Notes: a model not told the origin generated them from the sequence alone. A stretch of DNA of 64,000 bases from JAAYZH01 sp964479695 (GCA_964479695.1 CAYZSO010000008.1:1-64000); one strand, 5' to 3'; counted from the stretch's first letter, positions 44,466 through 53,489 are shown. Made by a program: numbers and translations.

Positions 44466-45540
44466 CTTGGGTGCCGCTGGCTTTTGCTAAACGATTCATG
44501 TATGCGGCACCGTAAGAACCTAATGGTTGTTCTTCCGCCCAAATGTCTGTGACATGAAGTCGATCAAACGCACGAAACGCAGCAAACAGACCCCGCGCTG
44601 CATCTTTGTGACTCTGATCCTGCGCAAAGGTGATTATTTCGTAAACAAGGCCCGAATCAGCCAAGATATTTTCCGCTTCCTGACGAAAAGATTCGGAAAT
44701 GTAGAATGCCGGATAAGTGCCGAGGATGTGTTGGGAGGCGGCTTTGGCCAAAAATTTAGTCTTCGACTCTGCATCGCTCCCGGACAAAATGTGAACTCGG
44801 GCACGTGGAGCATAGTGGCGATATTTCATACCCGGCGCACGCGGCGCCTCATGATCAGAAGGCGAAGGAATCTGAAGGTCAACCGCCAGATGATTTGCCT
44901 CGAGGGTTTTGCGGATCGCCTCCGCACTAATTCCGCCCGGACGAAGGAGCTCAAGTTTCCCGTCAACCCAAGACACAATGGTTGATTCGACGCCAACAGA
45001 ACAAGGACCCGCATCAATCAGATAAGGCACGAGTCCGTCCAAATCTTCCAGCGCATCCTCTCCTGTTGTTGGCGAAGGTCTCCCGCTGATGTTTGCTGAA
45101 GGTGCGGCGATTCCGGTGCCGGCCATTTCGATCAGGCGCTGGGCTGTGGCATTTCCCGGAATCCTGACTCCGATTGTCGGCAAGCCGGCAGTGACTGCTG
45201 TGACAGCCGAGGTAATCTCCGGTCGATGTTCCATAATTAACGTGAATGGACCGGGACAAAATGCAGCTGTCAAAACCGACGCCACCTCATCCCAGTTAGC
45301 GAAATAGGTTTTCATACGCTCAATGGATGACTCATGAACGATCAACGGATTATCTTGGGGGCGTCCCTTGACGGCATAAATTCGAGCCACCGCCGCCTCA
45401 TCATCCCAAACCGCGCCTAGACCATAAACGGTTTCCGTTGGAAAGCACACCACGCCACCTCGCAGCAGCGAGTCTGCCGCGGGCTTCATGAGTGCAGAAT
45501 CCGGATTCTGTGGATCAACCTTGATGACAACGGTTTTCAT
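44452..45540 (-). CDS. tsaC: threonylcarbamoyl-AMP synthase (Sua5 type)
   Basis: Makes threonylcarbamoyl-adenylate for the t6A37 modification of ANN-decoding tRNAs. The 362 residues show the YrdC domain with GGVVCFPTETVYGLGA, the KGRPQDNPL substrate motif and ANISGRPSPTTGE, then a linker with PRAPGMKYRHYAP and the C-terminal Sua5 domain. This is the long two-domain form. It follows prfA across a repeat-filled gap. The 3' end is embedded in a 15-bp duplication and a palindrome. Confidence 0.95.
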   Translation of the reverse strand: MKTVVIKVDPQNPDSALMKPAADSLLRGGVVCFPTETVYGLGAVWDDEAAVARIYAVKGRPQDNPLIVHESSIERMKTYFANWDEVASVLTAAFCPGPFTLIMEHRPEITSAVTAVTAGLPTIGVRIPGNATAQRLIEMAGTGIAAPSANISGRPSPTTGEDALEDLDGLVPYLIDAGPCSVGVESTIVSWVDGKLELLRPGGISAEAIRKTLEANHLAVDLQIPSPSDHEAPRAPGMKYRHYAPRARVHILSGSDAESKTKFLAKAASQHILGTYPAFYISESFRQEAENILADSGLVYEIITFAQDQSHKDAARGLFAAFRAFDRLHVTDIWAEEQPLGSYGAAYMNRLAKASGTQELTT

Positions 45541-45690
45541 TCAGCAACATCCTCATTCATCCTCATTCATCCTCATGCATCATCATCCGCAATTCACCAT
45601 TCCCAGTCATCAATCATCATCCCCAATTCATCATTCGTCGTCCCCAATGCAACATCCCCAATCATCATCCCTAATCATTCATCATCATCC
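45541..45690. repeat. degenerate GGGGATGATGAATGA minisatellite between prfA and tsaC
   Basis: On the minus strand variants of GGGGATGATGAT and GAATGA repeat from the last codons of prfA to the start of tsaC. The repeats contain many ATG and TGA words, copying the end of prfA (GAT-GAT-GAT-GAA-TGA). Frames through it are open only by virtue of the repeat. Confidence 0.8.
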
Positions 45691-46778
45691 CCAGTCACGC
45701 CCGACGCCAGCTGCGACGTCCTCTCTGCCGCAGTGAGCGCGTCAACCAGAGGATCCAAGTCGCCGCCCAGAATTTCCTCCAGTTTGTAAAGCGTCAGACC
45801 AATTCGGTGATCCGTCACGCGGCCTTGTGGGAAGTTGTAGGTGCGGATTCTTTCGCTTCGTTCGCCGGTGCCGACTTGGGCTTTGCGCTCCCCGGCAATC
45901 GCGGAAGAACGTTTCTCCTCCTCCATTTCCAAAAGTCTCGCACGCAAAACGCTCATCGCTTTATCCTTATTTTTATGCTGTGAACGCTGGTCCTGACACG
46001 TAACCACAACCCCGGTCGGCAGGTGGGTAATGCGGATCGCCGATGACGTTTTGTTAACATGCTGCCCACCGGCACCCGACGCACGATAGGTATCAATTTG
46101 CAGATCCGCTGGATTAATCTCCAGATCCACCTCATCCACTTCCGGCATCACCGCAACCGTCACCGTCGACGTATGGATGCGTCCCCCAGATTCAGTTACC
46201 GGAACACGCTGCACTCGATGCACCCCGCGCTCATATTTCATGTGGCTAAAGGCGCCTTTGCCCGACAGAATAAACGTTACACCCTTGTAGCCGCCAATCT
46301 CGGTTTCATTGGCATCAACCAGATCAAATGAGAAGCCCTTACGTTCCGCATAAGCCTGGTACATTTCAAACAGATCTGCCGCGAATAGCGCCGCTTCTTC
46401 CCCGCCGGCACCACCTCTGATTTCCATGATCACATCACGTTCATCACGCGGATCCTTAGGCTGCAGGAGAGAAAGGAGGTTCTGTTCCAATTTCTCCCCC
46501 TCCTCGGTGTGAGATGCGATTTCTTCTTTGATCAGCTGCACAAGTTCATTCTCAGAGGAGGGTGTTTCCTCGAGAAGTGCTTTATTTTCGGCCAAAGCCG
46601 CCTGACACTCCTCATATTGCGCAAATGTTTCTACGAGGTCAGTCAGATCGGCTGCCTCTTTCACAATCTTGAGATACTTCTCCTGGTCACGCAAAACCTC
46701 AGGGCTTGCCATCTCCGTTTGAAGTTCGTCATAACGAGCTTTGATTTGTTTCAATTTTGCCAGCGTCTGCTCTTGCAT
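45675..46778 (-). CDS. prfA: peptide chain release factor 1
   Basis: Reads UAA and UAG and triggers peptide release. The 367 residues hold the recognition domain with RVQRVPVTESGGRIHTSTVTVAVMPE and the GGQ motif in SGAGGQHVNKTSSAIRITHLPTG, plus the C-terminal GERSERIRTYNFPQGRVTDHRI. The length is full. The C-terminal Asp-Asp-Asp-Glu end runs into the intergenic minisatellite. Downstream of the DUF951 gene by 12 bases, in the prmC-prfA-tsaC group. Confidence 0.96.
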   Translation of the reverse strand: MQEQTLAKLKQIKARYDELQTEMASPEVLRDQEKYLKIVKEAADLTDLVETFAQYEECQAALAENKALLEETPSSENELVQLIKEEIASHTEEGEKLEQNLLSLLQPKDPRDERDVIMEIRGGAGGEEAALFAADLFEMYQAYAERKGFSFDLVDANETEIGGYKGVTFILSGKGAFSHMKYERGVHRVQRVPVTESGGRIHTSTVTVAVMPEVDEVDLEINPADLQIDTYRASGAGGQHVNKTSSAIRITHLPTGVVVTCQDQRSQHKNKDKAMSVLRARLLEMEEEKRSSAIAGERKAQVGTGERSERIRTYNFPQGRVTDHRIGLTLYKLEEILGGDLDPLVDALTAAERTSQLASGVTGDDDE

Positions 46779-46790
46779 ACTTGCCTTCCT

Positions 46791-47018
46791 TTATGCCTTT
46801 GGGTCAACGTCTGTCGCAGCCTCAGGCTTCACTTCTTTTGTTGCTTTCTCCAGATCCCGGCGCTTCATGCGAAGCAGATGCCCGCAGCCCAAGCAGGTGA
46901 GTGTCACTTCCGCACCTGCACGCACAACCTTCCATTCTCGTGAGCCACAAGGGTGTGCCTTACGCATGATCACTGTTTCGCCTGCTTGATATGGATAAAG
47001 AGTAAAATCTTTCATCAT
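46791..47018 (-). CDS. DUF951 family zinc-binding protein
   Basis: A 75-residue protein of the DUF951 family found throughout Firmicutes. The core HPCGSREWKVVRAGAEVTLTCLGCGHLL has three or four Cys placed to bind a metal. The C-terminal ~20 residues are variable. Function unknown. It sits between prmC and prfA, 12 bases ahead of the latter, so a link with translation is possible but unproven. Confidence 0.85.
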   Translation of the reverse strand: MMKDFTLYPYQAGETVIMRKAHPCGSREWKVVRAGAEVTLTCLGCGHLLRMKRRDLEKATKEVKPEAATDVDPKA

Positions 47019-47032
47019 TTTTCACTCACTTT

Positions 47033-47082
47033 ATAGCCTACGCCCGCTTCATAGTCTACACTCACACATAGTCTACACATGC
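47033..47082. repeat. 17/18-bp tandem repeat between prmC and the DUF951 gene
   Basis: Three units starting ATAG(C/T)CTAC(A/G)C fill the gap between the DUF951 start and the prmC stop. Confidence 0.75.
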
Positions 47083-48080
47083 TCCACCGCCTGCACACGC
47101 TTCAAACAAGTCACTCTGGGCCGATCAGCCATATCTACCTTAGTCCAGACATATGTCCAGCCAGGAATCTCCTCCGACAGTTTCCTGATGGCATTGGCTT
47201 GGGTGGCGCCATGCTCAAGGATCAGGAATGTACCTTGATCGAGTAGGTCAGATCCCTCGGTCAAAATTCGCTTATACATCCTTAAGCCATCTGTTCCCGC
47301 TTCCAGTGCCAGTTCCGGCTCCCAGGAAACAATATTTCCCGAAACCAACTCCTCTTCGGTCAGGTAAGGCGGATTAGAGATGACAAGAGTCGGTTTCCAA
47401 CTTCCACGAAGAAGTTTCGTAGGCCAAAGATCGGCCTCTTCCACTTCAATCTGTTCATCGCGGCCATTCAAGTGAACATTTTCTCTCGCCGCCTTGCAAG
47501 CAGCAGGCGAAATATCCGTAGCCAGAATCTCTAACTTACTCACGTCATCCAGATTGCCGTAGTAGCCCAAATCACCCTGATCACCAGTTTTACCAAACTC
47601 AGACACGGCTTCGGCAAGCCCGAGACTAAGGCAACCGCTTCCCGTGCACAGGTCAAGAACTCGATAAGGTGCTTTCTCTTGAGCCAAACAAGCCGCTGCT
47701 TCATAGACTAAAACCTCTGAATCAGGCCTGGGAATTAACACATCCGGAAAACATCTGATCTTTACGCCGGCAAACCAAGTAAAACCGGTGATAAGCGGCA
47801 GAGGTTTCCCTCGCGCCAGATCATGAACATCTGAAGTTAAGGTCTGGTATTCTGCAGAGGTGAGCATACGTTGGTTGAGAAGTCGAGAAGCCTTTGTCTT
47901 ACTTTCGTCAGGCAGAAGCACAGCGGCCGCAAGCTCAGTTAGCTCCGTTCCAATCCAGAACATGGACTCGTCAGAATAGGACGCGCTGTGCTGTAAAATA
48001 TCAATCGCTTCTCTCTTCCAATCGCTGTAATGTATTTTCGCACCTGTGCTATCCATACCTGCCATACCTGAGTCATCCAT
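47073..48080 (-). CDS. prmC: release factor glutamine N5-methyltransferase
   Basis: Methylates the GGQ glutamine of release factors 1 and 2. The N-terminal helical domain ends near residue 95, and the SAM-binding domain has VLDLCTGSGCLSLGLAEA and the catalytic ISNPPYLTEEEL, then DGLRMYKRILTEG. 335 residues is slightly long: a ~30-residue segment around SEFGKTGDQGDLGYYGN is extra, and the N-terminus lies in a repeat. Starts at 48080, 48065 and 48056 are all possible because the repeat supplies several AGGT-ATG words. Substrate gene prfA is close by. Confidence 0.92.
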   Translation of the reverse strand: MDDSGMAGMDSTGAKIHYSDWKREAIDILQHSASYSDESMFWIGTELTELAAAVLLPDESKTKASRLLNQRMLTSAEYQTLTSDVHDLARGKPLPLITGFTWFAGVKIRCFPDVLIPRPDSEVLVYEAAACLAQEKAPYRVLDLCTGSGCLSLGLAEAVSEFGKTGDQGDLGYYGNLDDVSKLEILATDISPAACKAARENVHLNGRDEQIEVEEADLWPTKLLRGSWKPTLVISNPPYLTEEELVSGNIVSWEPELALEAGTDGLRMYKRILTEGSDLLDQGTFLILEHGATQANAIRKLSEEIPGWTYVWTKVDMADRPRVTCLKRVQAVEHV

Positions 48081-48115
48081 ACCTGAGCTATCTATACCTG
48101 TCTTGAGTCATCCAC
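48053..48115. repeat. repeat with AGGTATGGAT words at the prmC start
   Basis: Minus-strand units of the type GACTCAGGTATGGAT repeat about four times, each carrying AGGT and an ATG (or ATA), which makes the true prmC start ambiguous. Confidence 0.75.
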
Positions 48116-48153
48116 ATCTCGGGAATCCACATCTGAGATTTTCCTTCTGAGTT

Positions 48154-48183
48154 AAAAAAAGGACTGCCAAAAGCTGGCAATCC
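48154..48183 (-). terminator. intrinsic terminator of rpmE
   Basis: Minus strand: GGATTGCCA, loop GCTTT, TGGCAGTCC (one G-T pair) followed by seven T residues, 25 bases past the rpmE stop. Confidence 0.93.
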
Positions 48184-48208
48184 TCATTCATTCGTATAAT
48201 GATTTGAC

Positions 48209-48418
48209 TTAATTCCCGTTATGAGTAGCCATACGTCTCTTAAACTTATCAACACGGCCGCCGGCATCTACCAGCTTCTGCTTACCTGTAAAGAACGGAT
48301 GGCATTTGCTGCAAATATCTACGTTAATCTGTGAAACAGTCGAACGAGTCTCAAACGTTTCACCACAAGCACATTTCACGACACAAGTGTCGTATTTCGG
48401 ATGGATTCCTTCTCTCAT
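48209..48418 (-). CDS. rpmE: ribosomal protein bL31
   Basis: Large-subunit protein bL31, 69 residues, zinc (C+) type: CVVKCACGETF and ICSKCHPFFTGKQKLVDAGGRVDKFKRR. The ATG at 48418 is favoured over an in-frame GTG at 48427, because AAGAGG lies at normal distance. It is part of the rho-rpmE neighbourhood, although a dehydrogenase gene is inserted between them. Confidence 0.96.
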   Translation of the reverse strand: MREGIHPKYDTCVVKCACGETFETRSTVSQINVDICSKCHPFFTGKQKLVDAGGRVDKFKRRMATHNGN

Positions 48419-48583
48419 TTTGAACACCTCTTACAGAATTCCGACGCGTAAATCTCAGGATTCACGTATGCCGGATCGGTTTAACTAGGCTATTCTATCA
48501 GCTTACAACGAAAAGTCAAGCCCCATTTTTCAAGCCAACTTTCACGCCCCAATGACAACCCAATTACGCCAATTACTTAAATT

Positions 48584-49627
48584 CTAGAGCGTGGCATATT
48601 CGCTCGAACCGGATTTGCCTTCCGCCAGGGCCTTCACTTCCGCCCAAACCTTCTCATCAACCGGTACGCCCAGCTCCAGATTCTCCTGCCGTCTCAGCAG
48701 CGTGTGTTCGCCCGGAAGGGAAACCTGATCTCCTTCGCGAATCGGCTTCGTCTCGTGAGCCGCTTGAACCCGCTCATCCCATTTCGCTTGAATTTCCGTT
48801 TCAGTCCCGAATAGATAAGGGTCGGCAGCAATGAAGATTTGGCTCGCACCAGTGCAGCTTCCCTGTTTCTCCTCATCCATGTCAGAGCCAGTTTTTCCGT
48901 TGGCCAAAGCCGCCGCCGCCAAGTCCAGCACAATAGCCAGACCTGAACCTTTCCAGTACCCCACCGGCAGAATTCTGCGGCTCTCCTGGATCGCAGCCGG
49001 ATCAGTCGTCAAATTCCCCTCGCTATCAAAACCACCCGGATAAGGCAATTCCTTACCGGCCAGTTGATAAGTAGAGATTTTTCCCCAGGAATATAAGCTC
49101 ATCGCCATATCAAACACAATCGGCCCATTTTGGCGGGGGATCGCAATGCACATCGGATTATTACCAACGCCTTCTTCCACTGAGCCCCACAAAGGCATCG
49201 AACTCTCCGTGTTCGTCCAATTGATGCCGATAAAACCAGCCTCCGCCGTTTGCCAAGCGTACGTGCCGCCTCGCATCCAGTGGGTAGTATTCTTGAGGGA
49301 GACTAAGCCGATACCGTGGTCTTTGGCCAAAGCCACCGCCCTCTCAGCGCAGAACTCAGCATTCAAGACGCCGATCCCCAACTGACCGTCATAATTCTCT
49401 ACTGCGCCCTTAGCTCCAACAAGTTGCGGAGTACCTCCGAGGTTCACCCGACCGCGATTCACATAGTCAATGAAACGAGAAACCCGGTTCAAGCCGTGAC
49501 TCTGGACTCCATCGAGACTGGACTCGGCATGAATCTCAGCAACTCTCTGGGCCTGCTCAGGTGAGAGGCCAGCCTGAAGCAGCGCCAATCGAATAACTTC
49601 TTTTAATTCAGCAAAAGGAACACGCAT
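48584..49627 (-). CDS. dlgD: 2,3-diketo-L-gulonate reductase-like LDH2/malate dehydrogenase family enzyme
   Basis: NAD(P)H-dependent oxidoreductase of the LDH2 family, 347 residues. Several stretches match my recall of E. coli YiaK/DlgD closely: SLDGVQSHGLNRVSRFI with the catalytic His, NTTHWMRGGTYAWQ, GYIGI/GFIGINWTN, and RRILPVGYWKGSGLAIVLD. DlgD reduces 2,3-diketo-L-gulonate in ascorbate or sugar-acid breakdown. No other sugar-acid genes are adjacent, so the true substrate is open. It separates rho from rpmE, an unusual insertion in a conserved cluster. It contains two copies of the iterated word (48902, 49325). Confidence 0.75.
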   Translation of the reverse strand: MRVPFAELKEVIRLALLQAGLSPEQAQRVAEIHAESSLDGVQSHGLNRVSRFIDYVNRGRVNLGGTPQLVGAKGAVENYDGQLGIGVLNAEFCAERAVALAKDHGIGLVSLKNTTHWMRGGTYAWQTAEAGFIGINWTNTESSMPLWGSVEEGVGNNPMCIAIPRQNGPIVFDMAMSLYSWGKISTYQLAGKELPYPGGFDSEGNLTTDPAAIQESRRILPVGYWKGSGLAIVLDLAAAALANGKTGSDMDEEKQGSCTGASQIFIAADPYLFGTETEIQAKWDERVQAAHETKPIREGDQVSLPGEHTLLRRQENLELGVPVDEKVWAEVKALAEGKSGSSEYATL

Positions 49628-49629
49628 AC

Positions 49630-49722
49630 GACTCTCCTATCTGATATACCCTATTTCTTATACCCGACCTCTTATACCCGACCTGATATACCCGATCTGA
49701 TATACCCTATCTATTATACCCC
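49630..49722. repeat. GGGTATATCAG(A/G) repeat copying the rho 3' end
   Basis: Minus-strand units of about 14-18 bp with core GGGTATA run from the last codons of rho (GGGTATAATAGATAG) through the gap to the dehydrogenase ribosome site. At least five units are recognisable. Confidence 0.8.
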
Positions 49723-52148
49723 TGCCCTTTTCCGTTACTTGATGACTCCTGCGGCAGGCGCATTGCGTCAATCACGGTCTGATCCTTGAGGGAAATATTC
49801 AAGGAATCGATCATGTGGTCATTATCTTTCGTTTTCAGCAAGAGGTTGATAATCAATTCTGTAACATTGGCCGTATCAAGCTGACCAAAAGCCTTACGTA
49901 CACCCCAAACCGCTTCCAACTGTTTCGGTGTGAGCAGTAGCTCCTCACGCCTCGTGCCTGATTTATTAATATCGATCGCCGGGAAGATTCGCTTCTCTGA
50001 CAATTTGCGGTCGAGAACAACTTCCATGTTACCCGTACCCTTAAATTCCTCAAAAATCACTTCATCCATGCGCGACCCAGTCTCTATGAGCGACGTAGCC
50101 ACAATCGTCAGGCTGCCACCGTTCTCGATATTTCGAGCGGCACCGAAGAAGCGCTTCGGATGATGAAGGGCACCCGGATCCAAACCACCCGACAAAGTTC
50201 TTCCGGTCGGTGTAATTGTCAAGTTATACGCCCTCGCCATACGAGTCATGGAGTCCAGCAAAATGACAACATCTTGACCCAACTCAACCAACCTCTTCGC
50301 GCGCTCCAAAACCAGCTCCGTAATTTTGACGTGGTTTTCCGGCGTCTTATCAAAGGTTGAATACACCACTTCGCCGTTGATCCGGCGCTGCATGTCCGTC
50401 ACTTCTTCCGGTCGTTCGTCGATCAGCAAGACAATCAGTTTCGCTTCAGGATTATTGATAGAAATCGCATTCGCAATCTTCTGCAGCAGGATCGTTTTAC
50501 CAGCCTTAGGCGGGGAAACAATCATACCGCGCTGCCCTTTACCAATCGGCGAAAAGAGGTCGATAATTCTCGTCGCAAGCTCCTTGCGGTCTGTTTCAAG
50601 CACATATCTCTCCGTCGGATAAATCGGCGTCAAACGATCGAAATGAGGTCTGTTGTGCATCTTCGAGGGCGCCATCCCATTCACTTCTTCGATATAATTC
50701 AGAGCCTGATAGCGATCCTGATCCCGCTTGTTACGGCAAGTTCCAGTCACGAGGTCACCCGCCCGCAAACTGAAGCGACGAATGATCTGCGCCGACACAT
50801 ACACATCCGCCGGCCCCTGAATATAATTTTCACTTCGCAAGAAACCATAGCCATCCGGCATCATCTCAAGCACGCCGGTGTGCCTCGGCTGTTCCGCCTT
50901 CGTCTCTTCAGCCGTTCTATTGTCCGTGGTCTCCGTCTCTGCGACTTCACTCGGCACTAGGTTCACCGGTGCCGTTTCAGTTTTGTTCTCGAATGGGTCA
51001 GCTTGTTCAGAGAGATTTTTCTCGGCCAAAGCCGCCCCCTCCGACCATTTCCCCTGACGCTGTCTCGGCCTAGCAGAAAACTCCGCAGCTTCGAGCCGCT
51101 CATCATCCTCGGTAAAGGGAGCGGTATTGTTATTCCTAGCAATATTTCTGTCCGACCTGTTCTGTCTGCTCTGAAAAGAAACATTTTTCTTCTGCTGACC
51201 TGGACGCTGTTTGGCATTCCTGCGATTAATCTTCGACGGAAGAGCCCGCTCCATATACGAAGCCTCTTGTGCGTCCGCGTCTTCATCTGCATTGGCACTG
51301 GCATTGGCACTGGCATTTACATTGGCATTGGCATTTGCATTTGTGGTTGTTCCTGCTCCTGCATTGGCGTTTGCGTTTGCATTAGCATTTGCGTTTGCAT
51401 TAGCATTTGCGGTTGCGACTACTCCTGCGTTTGTTTCTTTCTTTGAATCGTCGTTTGCGTCTGCCGCCACATTCGCTCGGGGCATCCGCTCTTGGCCCGC
51501 TTGTGCTTGAGGAGCTCTCTCGCGAGCTGTATCGCGAGCTGTATGAGATGCTCCCTCGCTAGTCGCTTGCTGCGCTTTCTCATGCGCTCTGTCTACCCCA
51601 AGATCAGCTACATCCTTATGCTGTTCTTGTTCTGCGGGTACTACACTCATGTGTTTACTCTCAGAAACAGTACCGGCACGGCGAGTTTCTGTTTGATCTC
51701 CCTCACGAGACACCGTATGATCTTCGGATTGGTCCTCCGTTTGGGCTGAACCTGATGACATTGGCTCTGTAACAGCCATCACTGAACGATGATGAACGGC
51801 GTTCGCTTCACCGGCGCCAGTATTTTTGCTAGTCGGTTTCGCTGGACGCTTATTGTCATCCTCGGTTTGTGGTAAATCACTAACTTCAGGCGGAGCACTC
51901 TTCATACGAGAACGCCTGCCTCTTGCAGAGCCAGATGTAGAAGACTGCTCTGTTTTCTGCAATGTCTTATCTTCTCGGCTCTGCAAGTCAGGCTTCTCTT
52001 CCTGACTTGTGTTCATCTGCTCAGCTAAGTAATTTGCTAAATCTTGCTTCTTCATTCGTTGTGCCTTGCTGACCGGCATAATGCCGGAAACACGCACAAT
52101 CTGTACGAGATCCGCCTTGGATTTCGATTGGAAAATATTGTCGGACAT
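49707..52148 (-). CDS. rho: transcription termination factor Rho with large low-complexity insertion
   Basis: RNA helicase that ends transcription. The Rho_N domain (residues 8-45, KADLVQIVRVSGIMPVSKAQ) is joined to the RNA-binding domain (from ~424, GVLEMMPDGYGFLRSENYI) by ~375 residues of polar low-complexity sequence. Residues ~245-290 are almost pure Asn-Ala dipeptides. The ATPase domain is intact: SPPKAGKTILLQKIA, VVILLDSMTRMARAYN, GGLDPGALHHPKRFFGAARN. At 813 residues it is about twice the size of E. coli Rho. Insertions here occur in high-GC and some clostridial Rhos, including a prion-forming one in Clostridium botulinum, but this composition is its own. It contains an iterated word at 51024. 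Confidence 0.96.
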   Translation of the reverse strand: MSDNIFQSKSKADLVQIVRVSGIMPVSKAQRMKKQDLANYLAEQMNTSQEEKPDLQSREDKTLQKTEQSSTSGSARGRRSRMKSAPPEVSDLPQTEDDNKRPAKPTSKNTGAGEANAVHHRSVMAVTEPMSSGSAQTEDQSEDHTVSREGDQTETRRAGTVSESKHMSVVPAEQEQHKDVADLGVDRAHEKAQQATSEGASHTARDTARERAPQAQAGQERMPRANVAADANDDSKKETNAGVVATANANANANANANANANAGAGTTTNANANANVNASANASANADEDADAQEASYMERALPSKINRRNAKQRPGQQKKNVSFQSRQNRSDRNIARNNNTAPFTEDDERLEAAEFSARPRQRQGKWSEGAALAEKNLSEQADPFENKTETAPVNLVPSEVAETETTDNRTAEETKAEQPRHTGVLEMMPDGYGFLRSENYIQGPADVYVSAQIIRRFSLRAGDLVTGTCRNKRDQDRYQALNYIEEVNGMAPSKMHNRPHFDRLTPIYPTERYVLETDRKELATRIIDLFSPIGKGQRGMIVSPPKAGKTILLQKIANAISINNPEAKLIVLLIDERPEEVTDMQRRINGEVVYSTFDKTPENHVKITELVLERAKRLVELGQDVVILLDSMTRMARAYNLTITPTGRTLSGGLDPGALHHPKRFFGAARNIENGGSLTIVATSLIETGSRMDEVIFEEFKGTGNMEVVLDRKLSEKRIFPAIDINKSGTRREELLLTPKQLEAVWGVRKAFGQLDTANVTELIINLLLKTKDNDHMIDSLNISLKDQTVIDAMRLPQESSSNGKGQGYNR
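51290..51420. repeat. Asn-Ala-encoding hexamer/12-mer repeat in rho
   Basis: Plus-strand units GCATTGGCACTG, GCATTGGCATTT and GCATTAGCATTTGCGTTT encode alternating Asn-Ala. The frame is unbroken. Confidence 0.9.
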
Positions 52149-52275
52149 CCGATACCCCTCAATAATGAGAATAACAAAGTATAAAACAGGTCCAAAACTT
52201 CATAAAGAAGTCGACATCAAGGAAATGTCTATATGAAAAAAGTGCTTGTGGGAAATACTTCGTTCTTGTACGAGC

Positions 52276-52305
52276 ATTATATAGCCTGTCACGTTGGAAG
52301 TGCAA
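52276..52305 (-). promoter_or_regulatory. possible rho promoter
   Basis: TTGCAC, 18 bases, TATAAT on the minus strand, giving a leader of about 120 bases before rho. The long leader would allow the autoregulation known for rho; no structure was confirmed. Confidence 0.45.
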
Positions 52306-52442
52306 GTACATTTGCAAGGATTTGTCGGATTTGTGGGATTTGTCAAGTTGTCGGCATAATTTTCTGATTCGCTTGATTTGCGCGTCTGAAAAACCCCTTC
52401 CGCTTGTGCTACTCTTAGATGAAACTACCCGACGGAGGTTTT

Positions 52443-53285
52443 ATGTTCAAGTATTTGGCTGCACTCTTTATGCTGATCGACCATTTCGCTCATATTTTCA
52501 GCCCGATGCTTTCGCAAGAAACATACTTGCTCTGCAGAGCGATTGGCAGACTTGCCTTTCCAATGTTTGCCTATGCACTTGCCAGGGGATATAACCGCAC
52601 TTCAAATGTTTTTGCCTATTTCATGCGCCTGGCTATTTTTGCTGTACTGACGCAATTCCTGTTTATCTTTGCCACACAGCAGCTTTCTTTACCTCAATAC
52701 CTGTTCACAAATGTGCTGATCACATTTGCCTTAGCTATTGCCATGCTGGCAGCGATTGATTTAATCGAGAAATCTAGCTTAGACATGATGATCATGATGA
52801 AGCCGGCTTTGTCCGAAGGTGAAGGTGAAGAACAAAAAGTTTTTAATCCGGGTGGTATTCGCCTGCCTGCTGTAGTAGGTACGATTCTGGGCTCAATCCT
52901 GCTCATTTTGGTCATCTTCATTACTGTCACCTACAATCCGGATTACAGCCTCTATGGCTTGATTACGGTCTTGATTTTTCAGCGAATTGATCGAAACGAA
53001 CCGGCATATGAGCGTACCATGAGAACAGATCTTAAGCGCAGACGTTATCTCAAACTCTTCGGATCCTTTCTGCTGTTGAATGTCATCTATACGTTTGGCA
53101 ATATACAGTCTTTTGGGAATTCTCCCGATGTCTGGCTGCAGGCTTTATCCATATTCGCGGTTTTCTTCTTCCCGCTCTATGATCGCCAGGTAACAAGACC
53201 CGGCACTTTTTCAAAGTACTTCTTCTATCTCTTCTATCCCTTGCACTATACCTTGCTACTCGTGATTTACGCTATTGTCAGATAG
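52443..53285 (+). CDS. TraX-family membrane protein
   Basis: A 280-residue integral membrane protein with about eight hydrophobic helices, starting MFKYLAALFMLIDHFAH, followed by CRAIGRLAFPMFAYALARGY. These are typical of the TraX family; the F-plasmid member acetylates pilin. Chromosomal TraX-like proteins in Firmicutes have no proven role, and nothing else here is conjugative, so this is probably a housekeeping or envelope acyltransferase-like protein. GGAGG lies 4 bases before the ATG at 52443. An insertion of charged residues (KPALSEGEGEEQKV) lies in a cytoplasmic or external loop. Confidence 0.88.
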   Translation: MFKYLAALFMLIDHFAHIFSPMLSQETYLLCRAIGRLAFPMFAYALARGYNRTSNVFAYFMRLAIFAVLTQFLFIFATQQLSLPQYLFTNVLITFALAIAMLAAIDLIEKSSLDMMIMMKPALSEGEGEEQKVFNPGGIRLPAVVGTILGSILLILVIFITVTYNPDYSLYGLITVLIFQRIDRNEPAYERTMRTDLKRRRYLKLFGSFLLLNVIYTFGNIQSFGNSPDVWLQALSIFAVFFFPLYDRQVTRPGTFSKYFFYLFYPLHYTLLLVIYAIVR

Positions 53286-53445
53286 TTTTTCAGGTCTGAG
53301 TTACTAGCGGTTCTCTCAATTGAAAGAGGATGTCGTTGTTAGAGTATTTCGTTGTGAGAGAATTTTCGTTGACCGGTTTTGCTCGCGAAACGCTCTATGT
53401 AGAGAGTGTTTCGTTGTTTGGGGTCCGGATATACGGCTGAAAATT

Positions 53446-53485
53446 GAAAATAAAAAGTCACCGATACATAAGACGATCGATGACT
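53446..53485 (-). terminator. intrinsic terminator of tRNA-Thr
   Basis: Minus strand: AGTCATCGAT and ATCGGTGACT form a 10-bp stem (one G-T pair) followed by TTTTTATTTT, just past the tRNA 3' end. Confidence 0.9.
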
Positions 53486-53489
53486 AAAA

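Noticed and set aside
45488..45736. A His/Ser/Pro-rich plus-strand frame over the prfA-tsaC gap
   Set aside because: It is the complement of a low-complexity minisatellite and overlaps tsaC and prfA.
23413..51033. GGCC word as polar KOPS-like motif
   Set aside because: Copies occur in both orientations without clear strand bias within this window, so a polar chromosome-segregation signal is not supported here.
51211..51510. Hydrophobic Ala-Leu-rich frame opposite the rho repeat
   Set aside because: Shadow of the Asn-Ala repeat on the other strand; no start signals.
52443..53285. TraX-like gene as evidence of a conjugative element
   Set aside because: No relaxase, coupling protein, integrase or other transfer genes are near; TraX-like proteins are common on Firmicutes chromosomes.
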